64,000 nt of DNA from Acinetobacter tibetensis (GTDB lineage Bacteria; Pseudomonadota; Gammaproteobacteria; Pseudomonadales; Moraxellaceae). A model generated the notes under the pieces. It was not told where the DNA came from, did no database searches, and was given only the letters and a program-made list of their open reading frames with translations. The position numbers and the translations under genes are program-made. The stretch lies in contig NZ_CP098732.1 in the NCBI RefSeq assembly GCF_023824315.1, positions 2,914,001 to 2,978,000 on the forward strand. Direction: 5' to 3'. This document shows positions 21,551-30,560 of this stretch, piece after piece. Each line of letters begins with the position of its first letter. The stretch's first letter is position 1.

Positions 21551-21587
21551 AAAAAAGCGGCAGACTCGAATTAAACTCAGTCTGCCG
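21551..21587 (-). terminator. Intrinsic terminator of the hca operon
   Basis: CGGCAGACT pairs perfectly with AGTCTGCCG and, read leftwards, is followed by six T. It lies just past hcaD and marks the end of the dioxygenase unit. Confidence 0.9.
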
Positions 21588-21605
21588 AGGTTGTAAACTC
21601 AAATC

Positions 21606-22844
21606 TTAAGCAATCTTACGTAAATCTAAAGCAAGATCTAAATGCTTTTCGGCTTCAAATGCTGCACTTTTAGCAATTAACTTTTTCAAGTGACGCATCT
21701 CCTTGGCTGCATTGACTGTGATCCCTCCCACAATTATGCCGTCGGTTACACCGAACAGAACAAATGAAGAGGCTGCTCGAAGTTCAGGCCGAATTACACC
21801 ACGAACAATCCACTCTGCAGCAGCCATATCACCGACAAACTGATAGTTAATATCAAGCTGATCCGTCCAAAACCATGCAGGATTAGGAGTCGGATGTTCA
21901 ATACCCAGAATATGACGCGCAAAAATTCCTGCTTGTAGATTGGCATTTTCCCATGTTTCCACACGACGATACTGCCCATCCGCACGTAACTGTGTCGCAA
22001 CATCACCTGCGGCATAAATATCAGGATGTGAAGTTTGACAGTTTTGATTCACCTGAATCGCAACATCCACCGCTAAGCCTGCATCTATTGCAAGCTGTGC
22101 ATTTGGGACAATGCCAACACCATAAATCACCGCATCTGCACGCAGTTCTTCACCATCCGCTAAAGTGATTACAACTTCTTCACCTTGCTGATTCTGCTCA
22201 AGACGACAGTTTGTAATTGAAGTTGCTAAACGGACATCGACACCAGCAAGATGCTGTTGTGCCAATAAAAACTCACTCAAAATCTGCGGAGATGAACGCC
22301 CCATCACCATCGGTCCCATTTCAATCACGGTCACTTGGCAATCTTTAAAGCGCGCAGAGGAAGCTAACTCAAGACCGATTACACCACCGCCAATCAGTAC
22401 AATACGTTGCCCTGCTTGTAGGACAGGCACCAATGCTTGTGAATCTTCCAAATTACGTAAGGTATAAACGTGTTTACCTAAAGCATCGAAATTCGGCAAG
22501 CGGCGCGCTGCGCCCCCTGTGGCAAGCAACAGTTTGTCATAAGCAACAACATCACCCTTTTGCAATTCAACGGTTTTTGCCTCAGGGTTGATTTTGACTA
22601 CGCCATTGCCACGAATATGCGTTACACCTAAAGTCGCCAATTTCTCTTCAGATAAAATCTCAACCTTAGTTTCTTCTGGCTTTAAAATCACATCTTTAGA
22701 CAATGGTGGACGTTCATAAGGCAAATGAAGTTCATCCCCAATCAGGATAATGTTGCCTGCAAATTTATTGCTACGGAGTTCTAAAATCGCGCTTGCCCCT
22801 GCTTGGCCTGCACCGACGATGACGATGGTTTCGATATTGCTCAT
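21606..22844 (-). CDS. hcaD: Ferredoxin-NAD+ reductase of phenylpropionate dioxygenase
   Basis: HcaD passes electrons from NADH through FAD to the Rieske ferredoxin HcaC. FAD binding is seen in IVIVGAGQAGASAILELR (residues 7-25), NAD binding in RIVLIGGGVIGLELAS, and the late FAD motif in IYAAGDVA. It has 412 residues, close to the E. coli protein (400), and matches the oxygenase-coupled reductase family throughout. It is last in the operon, four bases after mhpB. Specific pairing with HcaC is inferred from context. Confidence 0.92.
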   Translation of the reverse strand: MSNIETIVIVGAGQAGASAILELRSNKFAGNIILIGDELHLPYERPPLSKDVILKPEETKVEILSEEKLATLGVTHIRGNGVVKINPEAKTVELQKGDVVAYDKLLLATGGAARRLPNFDALGKHVYTLRNLEDSQALVPVLQAGQRIVLIGGGVIGLELASSARFKDCQVTVIEMGPMVMGRSSPQILSEFLLAQQHLAGVDVRLATSITNCRLEQNQQGEEVVITLADGEELRADAVIYGVGIVPNAQLAIDAGLAVDVAIQVNQNCQTSHPDIYAAGDVATQLRADGQYRRVETWENANLQAGIFARHILGIEHPTPNPAWFWTDQLDINYQFVGDMAAAEWIVRGVIRPELRAASSFVLFGVTDGIIVGGITVNAAKEMRHLKKLIAKSAAFEAEKHLDLALDLRKIA

Positions 22845-22848
22845 GTAA

Positions 22849-23814
22849 TTAACCTTTTAACTCTGCCGATACGATGCCAAAGCCCGCAATCCACTCGCTG
22901 ATGTCTTCATAACAATGCGTTGTCATCTCGTATTCGCCAAGTTCATGTAAGGCTGCAAATGCCGCCATCCAAGAACGGACTTCCTGACCACCACGCCCAC
23001 CATCACGGCGAATGTCTGCTTCAGTCATGGCTTCAATCGTGGCGAAGTCTGCTTTGGCCAATGTTTCAAGCAATGCACGATCCCATTCTGGATTGAGCGG
23101 CACTGCCACAGATTGATCGCCTGCAGCCAGTTTTTGACCCACAGCAATAATTTTGGCTTGACGGTTATTGCGTGATTCTGCGGATGGGTTACGTCCACAA
23201 ATCAAAAACTCTTCCACTTCTGGCGGTACAGCGCCCATTTGTGGTGTCGGAGGATCATGCGAAAGTCCACCTGTTCCTAAAATTAAAACCCGTTCATTTT
23301 CAAGATTTAAGGACTGAATAAACTGTCCAACGGCACGCCCCAAAGCGACGGTACGCTTGGTGGTTGGCATCGGTGCCGCTGCGCCATTAATAAAAATAGG
23401 AATGGTTGGATAACGATCTAATTGACCATCACACAGGAAATGTAGTGGCTGCGTCACGCCATGGTCAGCTTGCATTCGGTAGGAATAGGCAACATCGACA
23501 CCTTCATCAAGTACACGACGCACCAAAGCAAGCGCTGTGTCTTCAGGGACATTAATTTTGTCGTTGTCTTTACCGTAGTCCCAATCGCCTGCCGCAGTCG
23601 CACGAATACCCACACAGAAGCTTGGCATCAGGTCATAGAAAAAACCATTAAAGTGGTCTGGACCAAAAGTAATGATTAAAGTCGGATCGTAAGCTTTAAC
23701 TTCTTTGGACAGCTTTGCGAAAGTCTCACGTACAACGTGTTCTTTACGCTGTTCTTGTGGAGTTGCGAACTCCATTAAAGGACTGTGCGATGCACAAATG
23801 AGTTTAACGGCCAT
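22849..23814 (-). CDS. mhpB: 2,3-dihydroxyphenylpropionate / dihydroxycinnamate 1,2-dioxygenase
   Basis: MhpB is a class III extradiol dioxygenase that uses Fe(II) to cleave the catechol ring meta to the hydroxyls. The N-terminal CASHSPLMEF, DHFNGFFYDLMPSFC, MQADHGVTQPL and GTGGLSHDPP segments align closely with E. coli MhpB and include metal and catalytic histidines. The start used has GGAG upstream; six codons of upstream open frame are unlikely to be translated. It has 321 residues. In E. coli mhpB lies in the mhp operon; here it sits between hcaB and hcaD, separated from hcaB by a 319-bp gap holding a structured repeat. Confidence 0.94.
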   Translation of the reverse strand: MAVKLICASHSPLMEFATPQEQRKEHVVRETFAKLSKEVKAYDPTLIITFGPDHFNGFFYDLMPSFCVGIRATAAGDWDYGKDNDKINVPEDTALALVRRVLDEGVDVAYSYRMQADHGVTQPLHFLCDGQLDRYPTIPIFINGAAAPMPTTKRTVALGRAVGQFIQSLNLENERVLILGTGGLSHDPPTPQMGAVPPEVEEFLICGRNPSAESRNNRQAKIIAVGQKLAAGDQSVAVPLNPEWDRALLETLAKADFATIEAMTEADIRRDGGRGGQEVRSWMAAFAALHELGEYEMTTHCYEDISEWIAGFGIVSAELKG

Positions 23815-24133
23815 GTATGACTCCAAAATCAAAATATCTACTGAAAATACAGTTGCCCAGTAAAGTCTTTAGCAAATGGCTTAAATCATTGTGAGTGGCT
23901 CCAAATGAAATATAGAATTCACGATGCTATTCACTATCACGGTTGGCGACATGGATGTCGCCGTTGGGTGGAGGTTTCAGGGATGAACCTCTCACCCAAC
24001 AAGGGATTTTTGTTACTTTTGATCCGTCAAAAGTAAGGAAATGCCTCCGCAAAACCATCTAAACTTTTGCATTTATTTGTAGCCGTGCCTTATTTAAATT
24101 TGGGCCAATTAAAAGTAAGACACCACGCCAAGG
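23815..24133. other. hcaB-mhpB intergenic region
   Basis: A 319-bp gap inside an otherwise tightly packed operon. Apart from repeat copy 1 nothing coding is seen. The gap could attenuate or stabilise transcript segments, or hold a second promoter for mhpB-hcaD. Confidence 0.5.
23945..24036. repeat. Structured three-hairpin repeat, copy 1
   Basis: Three consecutive inverted repeats: GGCGACA/TGTCGCC with a four-base loop (23945-23962), GTTGGGTG-GAGGTT/AACCTC-CACCCAAC (23963-24000), and TTACTTTTGA/TCAAAAGTAA with a TCCG loop (24013-24036). Copy 2 at 37997-38087 keeps the same layout and length, with compensatory changes in stems 2 and 3. It lies inside the hca/mhp unit between hcaB and mhpB. 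Confidence 0.85.
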
Positions 24134-24949
24134 TCACTCATCAAAGAACCCTGCACGAGGTTGGCGTAAACCACGGATTCCCAAACCACATTCAGCATTG
24201 ATCAAGACACCTGTCAGTGGACGGTTGTTTTGACGTGATGCCAACAGGACGTATGAACCTGTCATTTCTTCTGGTTCAGGCAAGAAATTCAGCGGCATAC
24301 CACGGGCAATCTTTTCAGGGTCACGTGCATCCAATAGACCCAAGTTTTCTTGACCTAAGGACGCTGCTCCTTTGATATTGACATTCATACCTGACGGCGC
24401 GACCGCATTCACTCGTACTTTAGGCGCAAGCTCATAGGCCAATTCTTTCATCACGCCTACACCTGCATGCTTAGAGGCTGTATATACGGGGCCTCCGCCT
24501 GCCGAATACAAGGCTGAATTAGACAAAGTAAATATGATTGACCCTTCAGAAGCTATCAATGCATCCAGTGCTGCCTTCGCACCTAAGATGAGCGATTTGG
24601 TATTAATGCCCATAATTTCATCGAAGGCTTTTTCTAACTGCTCACCTGATGTATTGACGATATCGGCATAATGATCCCAAATACCGGCATTACCGACAAA
24701 ACAGTCCAGTTTGCCAAAACGCTCAACGGTCGCTTGAACAGCACGGACATTGTCTGCATAGCTGGCTACATCACCTTCAATCGCAAGAACTTTACCACCG
24801 AAGTGTTCGTTCAAGGCAGCCACTTTTGCTTTTGAACGTTGAAGAACCGCAACTTGTGCGCCCTCTTCCAAGAAACGCTCAACCAAAGCCCAACCCAGAC
24901 CTGAACCACCACCCGTAATAAGTGCAACTTCGCCTTGTAGCCAACCCAT
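24134..24949 (-). CDS. hcaB: Phenylpropionate/cinnamate dihydrodiol dehydrogenase
   Basis: HcaB is a short-chain dehydrogenase that oxidises the cis-dihydrodiol made by the dioxygenase to 2,3-dihydroxyphenylpropionate or dihydroxycinnamate, yielding NADH. The NAD loop is TGGGSGLG (residues 12-19), and the catalytic residues are Ser143, Tyr156 and Lys160 (YTASK). Segments LDCFVGNAGIWDH and IIFTLSN match E. coli HcaB closely. It has 271 residues. It begins two bases after the hcaC stop. Confidence 0.94.
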   Translation of the reverse strand: MGWLQGEVALITGGGSGLGWALVERFLEEGAQVAVLQRSKAKVAALNEHFGGKVLAIEGDVASYADNVRAVQATVERFGKLDCFVGNAGIWDHYADIVNTSGEQLEKAFDEIMGINTKSLILGAKAALDALIASEGSIIFTLSNSALYSAGGGPVYTASKHAGVGVMKELAYELAPKVRVNAVAPSGMNVNIKGAASLGQENLGLLDARDPEKIARGMPLNFLPEPEEMTGSYVLLASRQNNRPLTGVLINAECGLGIRGLRQPRAGFFDE

Positions 24950-24951
24950 GA

Positions 24952-25278
24952 TTACTCTCCTGCCATCTCTACGAACAATTGACCATCTTCAACAATCACA
25001 GGGAAAGTTTTGATTGGATCAGTTGCAGGTAGACATAAAGCTTCACCTGTTTTCAAGCAGAAACGTGCTGAATGCAATGGGCATTCAACCGTACCATCAT
25101 CTTCAAGATAACCTTCAGACATAGAAGCATTACCATGTGAACAACGGTCATTCATGGCGAAGAATTCTCCGCCATTGTTGAACACTGCAAGCGCTTCAAT
25201 ACCGTTCACGCCGCAATCTACTTTTAGCGCTTCGCCTTCGTCTAATTCGTCAACTTGGCAAACAAAAATCTTATTCAT
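24952..25278 (-). CDS. hcaC: Rieske ferredoxin of phenylpropionate dioxygenase
   Basis: HcaC is the small soluble electron carrier between HcaD and the HcaEF oxygenase. The [2Fe-2S] Rieske ligands are Cys46, His48, Cys66 and His69 (CSHG...CPLHS). It has 108 residues, normal for the family. Its ATG overlaps the hcaF stop by one base, so translation is coupled. Confidence 0.94.
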   Translation of the reverse strand: MNKIFVCQVDELDEGEALKVDCGVNGIEALAVFNNGGEFFAMNDRCSHGNASMSEGYLEDDGTVECPLHSARFCLKTGEALCLPATDPIKTFPVIVEDGQLFVEMAGE

Positions 25279-25796
25279 TAGAAGAATACACTCAGGTTAT
25301 GTGAGTTATAAGTCACTTGATCTAACGTAATTTTACGGTTGAAGATTTGGAAGCCCAGATCACTTTCAACTTTACGGATCTTGTCGTGACGCTTACCACA
25401 GTAAATCGTTACGTCTTTCTCTTTTTGCGTACGGTATAACAAATAAGTTACGTACACGTCGTATTCGCCTTCCACTTCAGTCGGCTCTACAATCACGTTG
25501 CTCACCATGTGAGTGGTCCGTGATGGAGGCTCTTCAGCCCAAGCCATACCAGTTTCAAGACGCGCAACACGACGCTCTAAAAGATCTTTGGTATCGTTAA
25601 ATACCCAAGTCGTTGGCGGTTCAACTGAACGGCGGCGGTCACGGGTTTGTGCATTTGGTGTCGTGCGCAGCGTATAAGAAATATCGTCCGCCAACATATC
25701 CAACCAATCGCGGAATTTCCAATCGTCCAGCGCTTTGCCTTCACGATAGAGAAACTGACTAATTTGATGATGAAGTTCTAAACTGATCTGACTCAT
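25278..25796 (-). CDS. hcaF: Phenylpropionate/cinnamate dioxygenase small (beta) subunit
   Basis: HcaF is the structural beta subunit of the ring-hydroxylating oxygenase; it has no cofactor. The 172 residues follow E. coli HcaF along their length, e.g. [42 protein letters not shown] and [17 protein letters not shown]. It overlaps the end of hcaE by four bases and abuts hcaC, the usual E-F-C order. Confidence 0.95.
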   Translation of the reverse strand: MSQISLELHHQISQFLYREGKALDDWKFRDWLDMLADDISYTLRTTPNAQTRDRRRSVEPPTTWVFNDTKDLLERRVARLETGMAWAEEPPSRTTHMVSNVIVEPTEVEGEYDVYVTYLLYRTQKEKDVTIYCGKRHDKIRKVESDLGFQIFNRKITLDQVTYNSHNLSVFF

Positions 25797-27160
25797 TTCA
25801 TTAGCTCCTTCTCATATTGCTCAGCGGCTTTTTCAACCTCTTCCCATGTGTCATGAATCAACAGATCTGCCCAACGACGGTATAAAGCACGTGCCGCAGT
25901 TTCAGAGAAAATGTAGTTGGTAATGCCAGGAATACCATCTTCACGTTTTTTCTCGTTACCCAAGCCCATTTCCATAATGAGTGGGTTATTACGCGCTTTA
26001 TAACCACGTAATACTTTTTGAATCTCAATCCAGTTCTCAGAGTCATCTTGCTCTAGGAAACCCGCAGGGCCAAAGGCACGTGTTGCAGAACGCTCAAAAG
26101 CTTCTTTCACTTCTTGCGACGCTTCAGCATCGGCAATACAGAATGCCCAGACTTCAGTTTTATTTGGACCACGTGGGTGCCATACGCGAAGTGTTGCCGT
26201 ACCGTTTAACCAAGACATGGTTGGGAACATGTTGTTGTGACCCGCCAAACGCAATGCGCGCGTTTCACCCAAACGTTCTTTGACTTCTTCATACGTTTCA
26301 CGGAAGTAGTTGGCAACTTCACCATCTACCCAGACGTTTGCATCGGGTTTTTCAGTAAAGAAGAAACCTGAACCATGACCACGCGAACCGTATTGGATGG
26401 CATCTTTAGCCGTTTCCCATACTGGGCGTGCAGTTTGTGCTGCACCTAATTTTTTAGAAGACTCGTCATCTGGTTTTGCACCCAACACTTGAATGGCAGA
26501 TGCATGAGAGAACAAAGCATGGTACTGATCTGATGCGAACTGTTCCGCAGCAAATTTCCAGTTACACTCGATTTCCCACTTATGTACCCCACCAATAATT
26601 TCAGTTCCGCCCGGACGGCGATCGACCACACCATCTAAATACCAAGCGATGTCGCCCATGTATTCAATAAGGTCTGGGGTAGACTCATCCCAACAACCGA
26701 AGATTAAGCCCTTATAAGACTCAACACGATTCACTTCAATCAGACCCCATTTTTCTTTGCAGGCACCTTGCGGGAAAGCACGATCTTCTAATGGAATATC
26801 TTTCAGTGAACCATCCACCCCGTAAGACCAGCCATGGTATGGACAGGTAAAGGCACGGGTATTTCCACAGTCAGCAAAGCTAACGCGCATAGAACGGTGA
26901 CGGCACTGGTTTAAAAGTGCCTTGATTGAGCCATCTTTTTGACGAACTACAATAATCGGGTCTTCACCCATGTAGGTATTAAAAAAATCGCCTGCCTTTG
27001 GAATTTGGCTCTCATGACATAGGAATAACCATGTACGCCCAAATACACGTTCCAGTTCTAATTCGTATAAATCTGGATCGGTATAGATGGATGGCGAGAT
27101 ACGTCCATTTTGTGCATCGACCAAAGCGTCGATTTCACGCACATCAATTTTTCCACTCAT
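25793..27160 (-). CDS. hcaE: Phenylpropionate/cinnamate dioxygenase large (alpha) subunit
   Basis: HcaE carries the active site that adds O2 to the 2,3 positions of phenylpropionate or cinnamate to give the cis-dihydrodiol. Rieske ligands are Cys86, His88, Cys106 and His109. The mononuclear iron ligands are His214 and His219 in [10 protein letters not shown], plus an Asp in EQDDSENW (about 372-373). With 455 residues it matches E. coli HcaE (453) very closely across its length. The chosen ATG has AGGAG eight bases upstream; 21 further upstream codons are open but lack one. It is the first gene of the operon, divergent from the LysR regulator. Confidence 0.96.
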   Translation of the reverse strand: MSGKIDVREIDALVDAQNGRISPSIYTDPDLYELELERVFGRTWLFLCHESQIPKAGDFFNTYMGEDPIIVVRQKDGSIKALLNQCRHRSMRVSFADCGNTRAFTCPYHGWSYGVDGSLKDIPLEDRAFPQGACKEKWGLIEVNRVESYKGLIFGCWDESTPDLIEYMGDIAWYLDGVVDRRPGGTEIIGGVHKWEIECNWKFAAEQFASDQYHALFSHASAIQVLGAKPDDESSKKLGAAQTARPVWETAKDAIQYGSRGHGSGFFFTEKPDANVWVDGEVANYFRETYEEVKERLGETRALRLAGHNNMFPTMSWLNGTATLRVWHPRGPNKTEVWAFCIADAEASQEVKEAFERSATRAFGPAGFLEQDDSENWIEIQKVLRGYKARNNPLIMEMGLGNEKKREDGIPGITNYIFSETAARALYRRWADLLIHDTWEEVEKAAEQYEKELMK

Positions 27161-27442
27161 GAAAAGCTCTCCTGCGACCAATACTCGGCACAACGTAAAT
27201 AGACTCAACTTTTGAGGCATCATGATTTTTTAGACAGCTTTAGGGAAATATTTTTTTTGTTTCAATTAATACGTTTTAGCAATTATTGGAAAAGCTATTT
27301 CTTATATTAAAATCGCAGCACTAGGCTCAAGACCATTTATTTTCTAAATACTTGAATCATCTTCACAGCATAGTTGTTTATAGATTATACTTTGCCATAG
27401 TCGTGGTAAGACATTTTTTGGATTACTCAGTGGGTTATCGAT
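27161..27442. promoter_or_regulatory. hcaE-hcaR divergent control region
   Basis: The 282-bp space between the two divergent starts must hold both promoters and the LysR-type operator. CATAGT-type direct repeats about 30 bp apart (GCATAGTTG and GCCATAGTCG, near 27367-27410) lie close to the regulator start. I cannot fix the exact operator. Confidence 0.45.
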
Positions 27443-28342
27443 ATGGAACTTAGACACCTTCGCTATTTCATTACCGTTGCTGAAGAGCTCAACTTTAGCA
27501 AGGCAGCATTGAAACTTTACACCGCCCAACCCTCTTTAAGTCAGCAAATCAAAGACCTTGAAGAAGATGTTGGTGTGCAGTTACTGTATCGAACCAAGCG
27601 CAAAGTAGAGCTCACGGAAGAAGGTGCTGTTTTTCTGGAACAGGCACGCCTGACCTTAGCTCAGGCAGACAAAGCGGTCGCTATGGCACGTCAAGTGGCA
27701 CAAGCCAAACAGCAGATGCTGCGCATTGGTTTTGTCCCTGTTGCGGAAATGAAAATCTTTCCTTATGTGCTGCCCAATTTACGGGTACAAAACCCAGACT
27801 TAAAAATTGAATTGCTCAGTATGAACAATACTGAACAAATGCGCTTACTAAAAAAAGGTGAATTGGACATTACCTTTACTCGGCATAATTTTCATAGCGA
27901 TGAAATTGAAAGCCAGTTTGTCTTACGTGAACCACTGATTTTCTTACTGCCGAAAGACCATCCTTTGGCCAAATACGAGCGAATCCCGATTAAAGCTTTA
28001 AATGGTATTGATTTTATTATTCCCGCAGTCGAACAGTCACAGACCCTGCACCAGACCATTTTAGAGTTTGCTAAAGCCAACAACATTGAATTCAATATTG
28101 TGCAAAAAGCCGACAATATTCTGTTTAATATCAACTCGATTGGTATGGGACTCGGTTGCACCATTTTACCAGGCTACGTTGCACCCTTGACCATGAACAA
28201 CACGGTAATTCGCCCACTTGAAGTCGAGCTCCCCTATTTGGATCTGTATGTGAGCTATCGTAAAAACAACACTTCACTGGCCGTGAATAAATTTCTAGAA
28301 CTGCTGACTCGAATATTTTATTTGGATATTAACCGCGAATAA
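27443..28342 (+). CDS. hcaR: LysR-family activator of the hca genes
   Basis: A 299-residue LysR regulator. MELRHLRYFITVAEELNFSKAA and AQPSLSQQIKDLEEDVGVQLL form the winged helix-turn-helix, very like E. coli HcaR, which activates hcaEFCBD with phenylpropionate or cinnamate. Divergence from hcaE across a 282-bp region supports the same role here. The effector domain is of the catechol/benzoate-regulator type. The specific inducer is inference. Confidence 0.8.
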   Translation: MELRHLRYFITVAEELNFSKAALKLYTAQPSLSQQIKDLEEDVGVQLLYRTKRKVELTEEGAVFLEQARLTLAQADKAVAMARQVAQAKQQMLRIGFVPVAEMKIFPYVLPNLRVQNPDLKIELLSMNNTEQMRLLKKGELDITFTRHNFHSDEIESQFVLREPLIFLLPKDHPLAKYERIPIKALNGIDFIIPAVEQSQTLHQTILEFAKANNIEFNIVQKADNILFNINSIGMGLGCTILPGYVAPLTMNNTVIRPLEVELPYLDLYVSYRKNNTSLAVNKFLELLTRIFYLDINRE

Positions 28343-28376
28343 ACCAACATCTGACCCACATCAATCATCCCATTAG

Positions 28377-28417
28377 GCACACCACTATTTTCTGAATAAA
28401 TAGCGATGTGCTTTTTT
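28377..28417 (+). terminator. Intrinsic terminator
   Basis: GCACA...CTATTT pairs with AAATAG...TGTGC and is followed by six T. It ends the hcaR transcript. Confidence 0.85.
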
Positions 28418-28646
28418 CATGGAAAAATGCGCTACATCGTAAGCGTATTTGCAGCATTTCTGACTTATCCAACGTTCATCAGCTCACACTTTTCATTTTG
28501 TATTCTTTTTTAAGCTAGGGTATGGTGATAAAAAGCTGACTTTTTGTCAGGTTTTACCTACAACTTAAGTCTAAACTTAGGCTTATATTTAAACAGATCT
28601 TGGTACGTTAGCAGCACAAAAAAATATAACAGAAAAGGAGAAGATT
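28418..28646. other. Promoter region of the DUF1345 gene
   Basis: The remainder of a 304-bp gap between hcaR and the next gene. It is A+T-rich, with no coding signal; it ends in the AAAAGGAG ribosome site of the DUF1345 gene. Confidence 0.4.
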
Positions 28647-29324
28647 ATGCCGACGCACACTTTGCAGCGTTTAAAAACGGCAATGCAATTTCGCCCCTTC
28701 TTTTTCATTAGTTTTTTGATGACAGCCGTTTTTTATGCTCTGCTGAATACGTTTAATGACTGGTCTTGGTCGACCAATTTATTAATCAGTTGGAATATTG
28801 CCGTATCGAGTTATTTAGTTAAAACCATGACGACCCTGTGGTCTGTTGACCATCGACACATTCTGCAACATGCACAACAACAAGATGCGAGTAAATGGAT
28901 CATTCTATTATTAGTGATCATGACATTAATAATGTGCTTGATTGCGATTGTGTTGGAATTGACCTATCTCCCTAACGATCCAACCATCAAATATGGCCAC
29001 TTGGCTTTGTCCTTACTGACCATTATTAGTGCATGGTTTTTTATGCATACCGTGTTTGCCATTCACTATGCACATGACTATTATCTCGCCCTTGCAGATC
29101 AACAAAATGCGGGCTTAGACTTCCCGAAAACTACACAGCCGACCTATCCCGACTTCTTATACTTTAGTTATGTCATTGGTACCTCGGCACAAACAGCAGA
29201 TGTGTCGATTACTTCCCGCTCCATGCGGATTTTAAATATTGTGCATATTATTCTGGCTTATGGTTTTAACACTTCCATTTTAGCCATTAGCATCAATGTT
29301 GCAGCAGGCTTCATTACGCTTTAA
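28647..29324 (+). CDS. DUF1345 integral membrane protein
   Basis: A 225-residue inner-membrane protein with about five hydrophobic helices. FFMHTVFAIHYAHDYY, GLDFP and the YFSYVIGTSAQTADVSITSRSMR stretch are typical of DUF1345; no function is assigned to the family. It starts after a strong AAAAGGAG site. It is embedded between hcaR and mhpC, yet nothing links it to aromatic uptake; the cluster otherwise lacks a recognisable inner-membrane transporter. Confidence 0.8.
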   Translation: MPTHTLQRLKTAMQFRPFFFISFLMTAVFYALLNTFNDWSWSTNLLISWNIAVSSYLVKTMTTLWSVDHRHILQHAQQQDASKWIILLLVIMTLIMCLIAIVLELTYLPNDPTIKYGHLALSLLTIISAWFFMHTVFAIHYAHDYYLALADQQNAGLDFPKTTQPTYPDFLYFSYVIGTSAQTADVSITSRSMRILNIVHIILAYGFNTSILAISINVAAGFITL

Positions 29325-29368
29325 ATCCGTTGTTCTTCTACATCTGCCTTTATAAAAGATATAAAAAA

Positions 29369-29392
29369 GGATGGTCTTAACCATCCCTTTTT
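29369..29392. terminator. Bidirectional intrinsic terminator
   Basis: GGATGGT pairs with ACCATCC around a four-base loop, with six A on the left and a T-run on the right. It separates the convergent DUF1345 and mhpC genes. Confidence 0.88.
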
Positions 29393-29417
29393 CTTCAACT
29401 CAATAATCGGACTTAAA

Positions 29418-30278
29418 TTATTGCACGCCACGTGCGCTTAAATAGTCTTTAATCACCGTGTTAAATTCCTCTGCCTTTTCAACCTGTGACCAGTGTCCAC
29501 ACTGACTGAAAATATGTGCATCTGCAAATGGTACGGTATTTAAAATATCCCATGAGCGAGATACTGGAATAACCACATCCTGTACACCATGAATTAACAA
29601 CACAGGTACTTGGATGTCTTTCATTTTGTCAAAATCGAGTGGGAACTCGAAGCGATCACGGTCACGCGCGCCAACCACATCCATTAAACGGTCTGAAGCA
29701 TAGTCATTTTTTGCCGCTTCAAAACGTACTTTCACCAATTCATCGGTAATTAAGCTTTTATCGACCACAAACATCGACAAAGTATTTTTAATGCCTTCTT
29801 CCGTCAAGACAGGATTGGCATGGGCTTTCAGTGCCGCAGTTTGTTTCGCGCCGCCCGTACCCATCGACACAATACCCAAGACACGTTCTGGATAGTCCAA
29901 CACCATTTGAAAGGCTAACCAGCCACCCAATGAGTTGCCCACTAACCAAGTTTTTTCAATGCCTAATGCATCCAGTGTACGGACTGCATGATCTACCCAT
30001 GCACGAATACCATAAGCCGTACCGTCTGCCACAACGGTCTGACCATAGCCAATCGAGTCAATCGCGATACAACGGGCTTGTTCAGCAATTTGCGGTAAGT
30101 TCAACCACCAGTTTGCCGCTGCCGATACACCTGTACCTGAACCGTGTAAAAATAAAATTGGGGTGCCTTCACCCAATTCATGGTAATGGGTTAACTCACC
30201 TTCCGCTGTTTCAATCCATTTATCTTCCAAGCCAAAGAATGGATCGGTGGTGTAATTGGGGATTTGGACCGTGCTCAT
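29418..30278 (-). CDS. mhpC: Meta-cleavage product hydrolase, MhpC-type
   Basis: An alpha/beta hydrolase of 286 residues that cleaves the C-C bond of the ring-fission product (2-hydroxy-6-oxonona-2,4-dienedioate) to 2-hydroxypenta-2,4-dienoate and succinate or fumarate. The triad is Ser116 in GNSLGG, Asp234 in HGVQDVVIP and His262 in CGHW; the oxyanion segment is HGSGTG. It is more diverged from E. coli MhpC than the dioxygenase genes are, so the exact substrate rests partly on context. It lies alone, downstream of the porin. Confidence 0.85.
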   Translation of the reverse strand: MSTVQIPNYTTDPFFGLEDKWIETAEGELTHYHELGEGTPILFLHGSGTGVSAAANWWLNLPQIAEQARCIAIDSIGYGQTVVADGTAYGIRAWVDHAVRTLDALGIEKTWLVGNSLGGWLAFQMVLDYPERVLGIVSMGTGGAKQTAALKAHANPVLTEEGIKNTLSMFVVDKSLITDELVKVRFEAAKNDYASDRLMDVVGARDRDRFEFPLDFDKMKDIQVPVLLIHGVQDVVIPVSRSWDILNTVPFADAHIFSQCGHWSQVEKAEEFNTVIKDYLSARGVQ

Positions 30279-30511
30279 AATTACTCCTCGTACAGCCTTA
30301 AATCTGTCTGGTTTGATACTTCCAAAGACAGATGAATTCGTTCATTTCGACAGTTTTACTGCTCCATCTTACCTGCTCAAAGCGACCCAACTGATACTTG
30401 TTTTCGATCACACACTACAAAAAAACTATTATTTAAGTATTTGTTTATAAATACTATATTTTAAAAACAAGTGCTGCTCAATAATCCACCCGACAACAAC
30501 ACATCTGGCAT

Positions 30512-30541
30512 AAAAACAAGGTGATTCTTTTTTCAATCACC
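30512..30541 (-). terminator. Intrinsic terminator
   Basis: GGTGATT pairs with AATCACC; read leftwards a TTGTTTTT run follows. It ends the porin transcript, so mhpC probably has its own promoter in 30279-30511. Confidence 0.75.
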
Positions 30542-30560
30542 CTGCTCTGCTTGCTGAAGA

